A stretch of 24,426 nucleotides of DNA, from assembly GCA_020718265.1 (NCBI GenBank), contig DYSM01000010.1:1-24426 (forward strand). The letters run 5' to 3'. Shown in pieces: positions 23,086 through 24,426 of this stretch. Each line of letters begins with the position of its first letter. Position 1 is the first letter of the stretch. The notes under the pieces were generated by a model. The model searched no databases. It was not told the DNA's origin and saw only the letters and a list, made by a program, of their open reading frames with translations. Origin of the DNA: Draconibacterium orientale. GTDB taxonomy: Bacteria; Bacteroidota; Bacteroidia; Bacteroidales; JAADGE01. The translations under genes and the position numbers were made by a program.

Positions 23086-23820
23086 ATGCTCATTAGTGCT
23101 CAACATAAGCTCGCCAACGTAATTCATCACGATTTTCGGCTCATCCCGATAATTTCGCGGTTCGGAATCCGTTTTGGGTTCGGCGACAAAACAATCCGCC
23201 AAATATGCGACGAAAATTCCGTGAATCCGCACTTTTTTCTCGAAATTCTGAACGCATTTCACGACTCCGAATATAAATCGGACAAACTTATGCAATCTTT
23301 TTCGTTGAAACAAACCGTAGATTATTTGTTGAAATCGCATCGGTATTACAATTTAGAGAAAATTCCGCAAATACAAACTTTGATAGATAAATCCGAGTGG
23401 CAAACGTCCGAACAATCCAAACACAAAGAATTGATTGTCAAATTTTTTGAACACTATAAAAAAGAAGCGGCTTCCCACATTCAGTTTGAAGAAAAACATA
23501 TTTACCCTTATGTTCTGTTCGTTGAGGCTGCATTTTTAGAACAAAAATTATCAAGCGAACTTCGTGATAAAATAAAACACAGTCCGGTTCGCAAATACAA
23601 GGGCGAACACGATGAACTGAATACGGCATTATTCGACTTAAAAAATATCATCATAAAATATTTACCGCCGGCGGATAATCCGGAAATTACGATTCAGATT
23701 TTGACCGAAATATTTCGGCTCGAAAAAGATATGCAAGACCACACGCGTATTGAAGATAAAGTTCTGCTCCCCAAAGTTCAGGCAATGGAAAACGAACTTC
23801 TAAAGTTGGGTGTCGGATGA
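23086..23820 (+). CDS. Hemerythrin (HHE) domain protein of the RIC/YtfE-like layout, with cysteine-less N-terminal domain
   Basis: 244 residues from the ATG at 23086; an earlier ATG at 23026 adds 20 residues that lie within rnhB on the opposite strand. The N-terminal ~60 residues (NVIHHDFRLIPIISRFGIRF, then FGDKTIRQIC) resemble the ScdA_N/DUF542 domain of iron-centre repair proteins, but the Cys-Cys of the usual DFCCGGK is replaced by FGFGDK. The helical HHE bundle follows, with candidate diiron ligands His85, His131, Glu135, His175, His219 and Glu223; both E-after-H spacings of +4 match YtfE (known ligands His84, His129, Glu133, His160, His204, Glu208). Expected role: binding O2 or NO, or iron repair, in the cytoplasm. 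It overlaps the LuxR-type gene by ATGA, so the two are translationally coupled. Confidence 0.88.
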   Translation: MLISAQHKLANVIHHDFRLIPIISRFGIRFGFGDKTIRQICDENSVNPHFFLEILNAFHDSEYKSDKLMQSFSLKQTVDYLLKSHRYYNLEKIPQIQTLIDKSEWQTSEQSKHKELIVKFFEHYKKEAASHIQFEEKHIYPYVLFVEAAFLEQKLSSELRDKIKHSPVRKYKGEHDELNTALFDLKNIIIKYLPPADNPEITIQILTEIFRLEKDMQDHTRIEDKVLLPKVQAMENELLKLGVG

Positions 23821-24416
23821 AAGAAAAGCAGCGTTTAGTATTTGTAATTGCCGAAAAATCGTACATAATCCGAATCGGCTTGCGCAAAATTTTGGAAGAT
23901 TTTCGCCCCGATTCTGAGATTCTTGAATGTGAAACGGAAACGGATTTAAAAAAAGCGTTTCGCACGCACGCACCCGATGTTGTTTTGCTTAATCCGCTCA
24001 TTTTAAAAAATTCCAAATCCGATTTTCATATATTAATTCCGAAGAATCCAAACCCGAAAGTATTGGCAATTGTAAATCCGCTTTGCAAAGAACGAGACTT
24101 TTCCGTTTTCGACAATAAAATTTGTATCGACGACGACAAGGCGGTTATCAGTCAGATATTAAGCGATATCGAAGACGCTTTGCCGCAGCGCAAATCGGAA
24201 CCCGAAACCTCCGAACTCTCCGAACGCGAGCGCAATGTGCTGCGCGAAGTTGCTTTGGGAAAATCCAACAAAGAAATTGCCGACGTATTGAATATCAGCA
24301 CACATACCGTAATTTCACATCGAAAAAATATTTCAAACAAACTCGGCATTCGTACCGCATCCGGATTTACCGTTTATGCAATTCTGAACAACATTATCTC
24401 TATCAACAATATGTAA
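23817..24416 (+). CDS. LuxR/NarL-type DNA-binding regulator with degenerate receiver domain
   Basis: 199 residues. The N-terminal ~120 residues follow the response-regulator layout (LVFVIAEKSYIIRIGLRKIL, then APDVVLLNPLI), but the acidic pair at the end of strand 1 is Ala-Glu and the phosphoacceptor Asp is Asn59, so aspartyl phosphorylation is not expected. The conserved Thr/Ser and Lys after strands 4 and 5 are also not evident. The C-terminal LuxR HTH is intact (about 135-190): LSERERNVLREVALGKSNKE, then IADVLNISTHTVISHRKNISNKLGI. It overlaps the hemerythrin gene by four bases, so the natural inference is that it is controlled by, or works with, the diiron protein instead of a kinase. The stop codon lies within the window, 10 bases before its end. 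Confidence 0.9.
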   Translation: MKEKQRLVFVIAEKSYIIRIGLRKILEDFRPDSEILECETETDLKKAFRTHAPDVVLLNPLILKNSKSDFHILIPKNPNPKVLAIVNPLCKERDFSVFDNKICIDDDKAVISQILSDIEDALPQRKSEPETSELSERERNVLREVALGKSNKEIADVLNISTHTVISHRKNISNKLGIRTASGFTVYAILNNIISINNM

Positions 24417-24426
24417 ATTTGATAAT

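Noticed and set aside
23053..23340. Upstream extension of rnhB by about 95 residues
   Set aside because: RNase HII normally starts about 17 residues before its DEAGRG motif; the extension lies antisense to the hemerythrin coding region and is its shadow.

Overview
The window looks like chromosomal DNA of a Bacteroidota bacterium, probably Bacteroidales-like. The basis is low-to-moderate GC, several start-proximal -7 elements of the Bacteroidota form TAnnTTTG, a sigma-54 gene with an acidic insert typical of the phylum, a PorE-like TPR/PD40/OmpA protein, and a very large secreted lamin-tail protein ending in a gliding/T9SS-style C-terminal domain. I see no rRNA, tRNA, CRISPR array, phage gene or transposase gene.

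Layout. 1-4.1 kb: a DUF2809 membrane protein and a five-PAS sensor histidine kinase (minus strand), divergent from a compact TatD-type hydrolase (plus). 4.04-4.39 kb: a gene-free gap with a 109-bp MITE-like element and an array of GTCA motifs spaced 11 bp. 4.4-7.7 kb (minus): a PAP2-like membrane protein, rpoN and rmlB. 7.7-8.0 kb: a 155-bp MITE-like element with a 6-bp target duplication, then a strong terminator. 8-15.7 kb (minus): a ~1,790-residue modular surface protein containing an exact 937-bp internal duplication, preceded by the OmpA/PD40 gene. 15.9-20.9 kb (plus): a secreted propeller-like protein, a membrane-anchored SpoIIE phosphatase 7 bases later, then a secreted FGE-fold protein with its own promoter. 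20.9-21.3 kb: a second, inverted copy of the 155-bp element, a bidirectional terminator and a second GTCA array. 21.3-23.1 kb (minus): ilvE and rnhB. 23.1-24.4 kb (plus): a hemerythrin gene overlapping a LuxR-type regulator with a degenerate receiver.

How the parts relate. The clearest functional units are the propeller-SpoIIE pair (extracytoplasmic input to a cytoplasmic PP2C-type phosphatase) and the hemerythrin-LuxR pair (probably a diiron sensor or repair protein coupled to a phosphorylation-independent regulator). The centre is cell-envelope and surface biology. The most novel non-coding signals are two related classes of small non-autonomous elements with ATTGAA/ATTGAT target duplications, one of which shows structure-preserving substitutions between copies, and the dispersed 11-bp-phased GTCA arrays beyond the 3' ends of two unrelated genes. 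All assignments come from reading the sequence; no database search was run.
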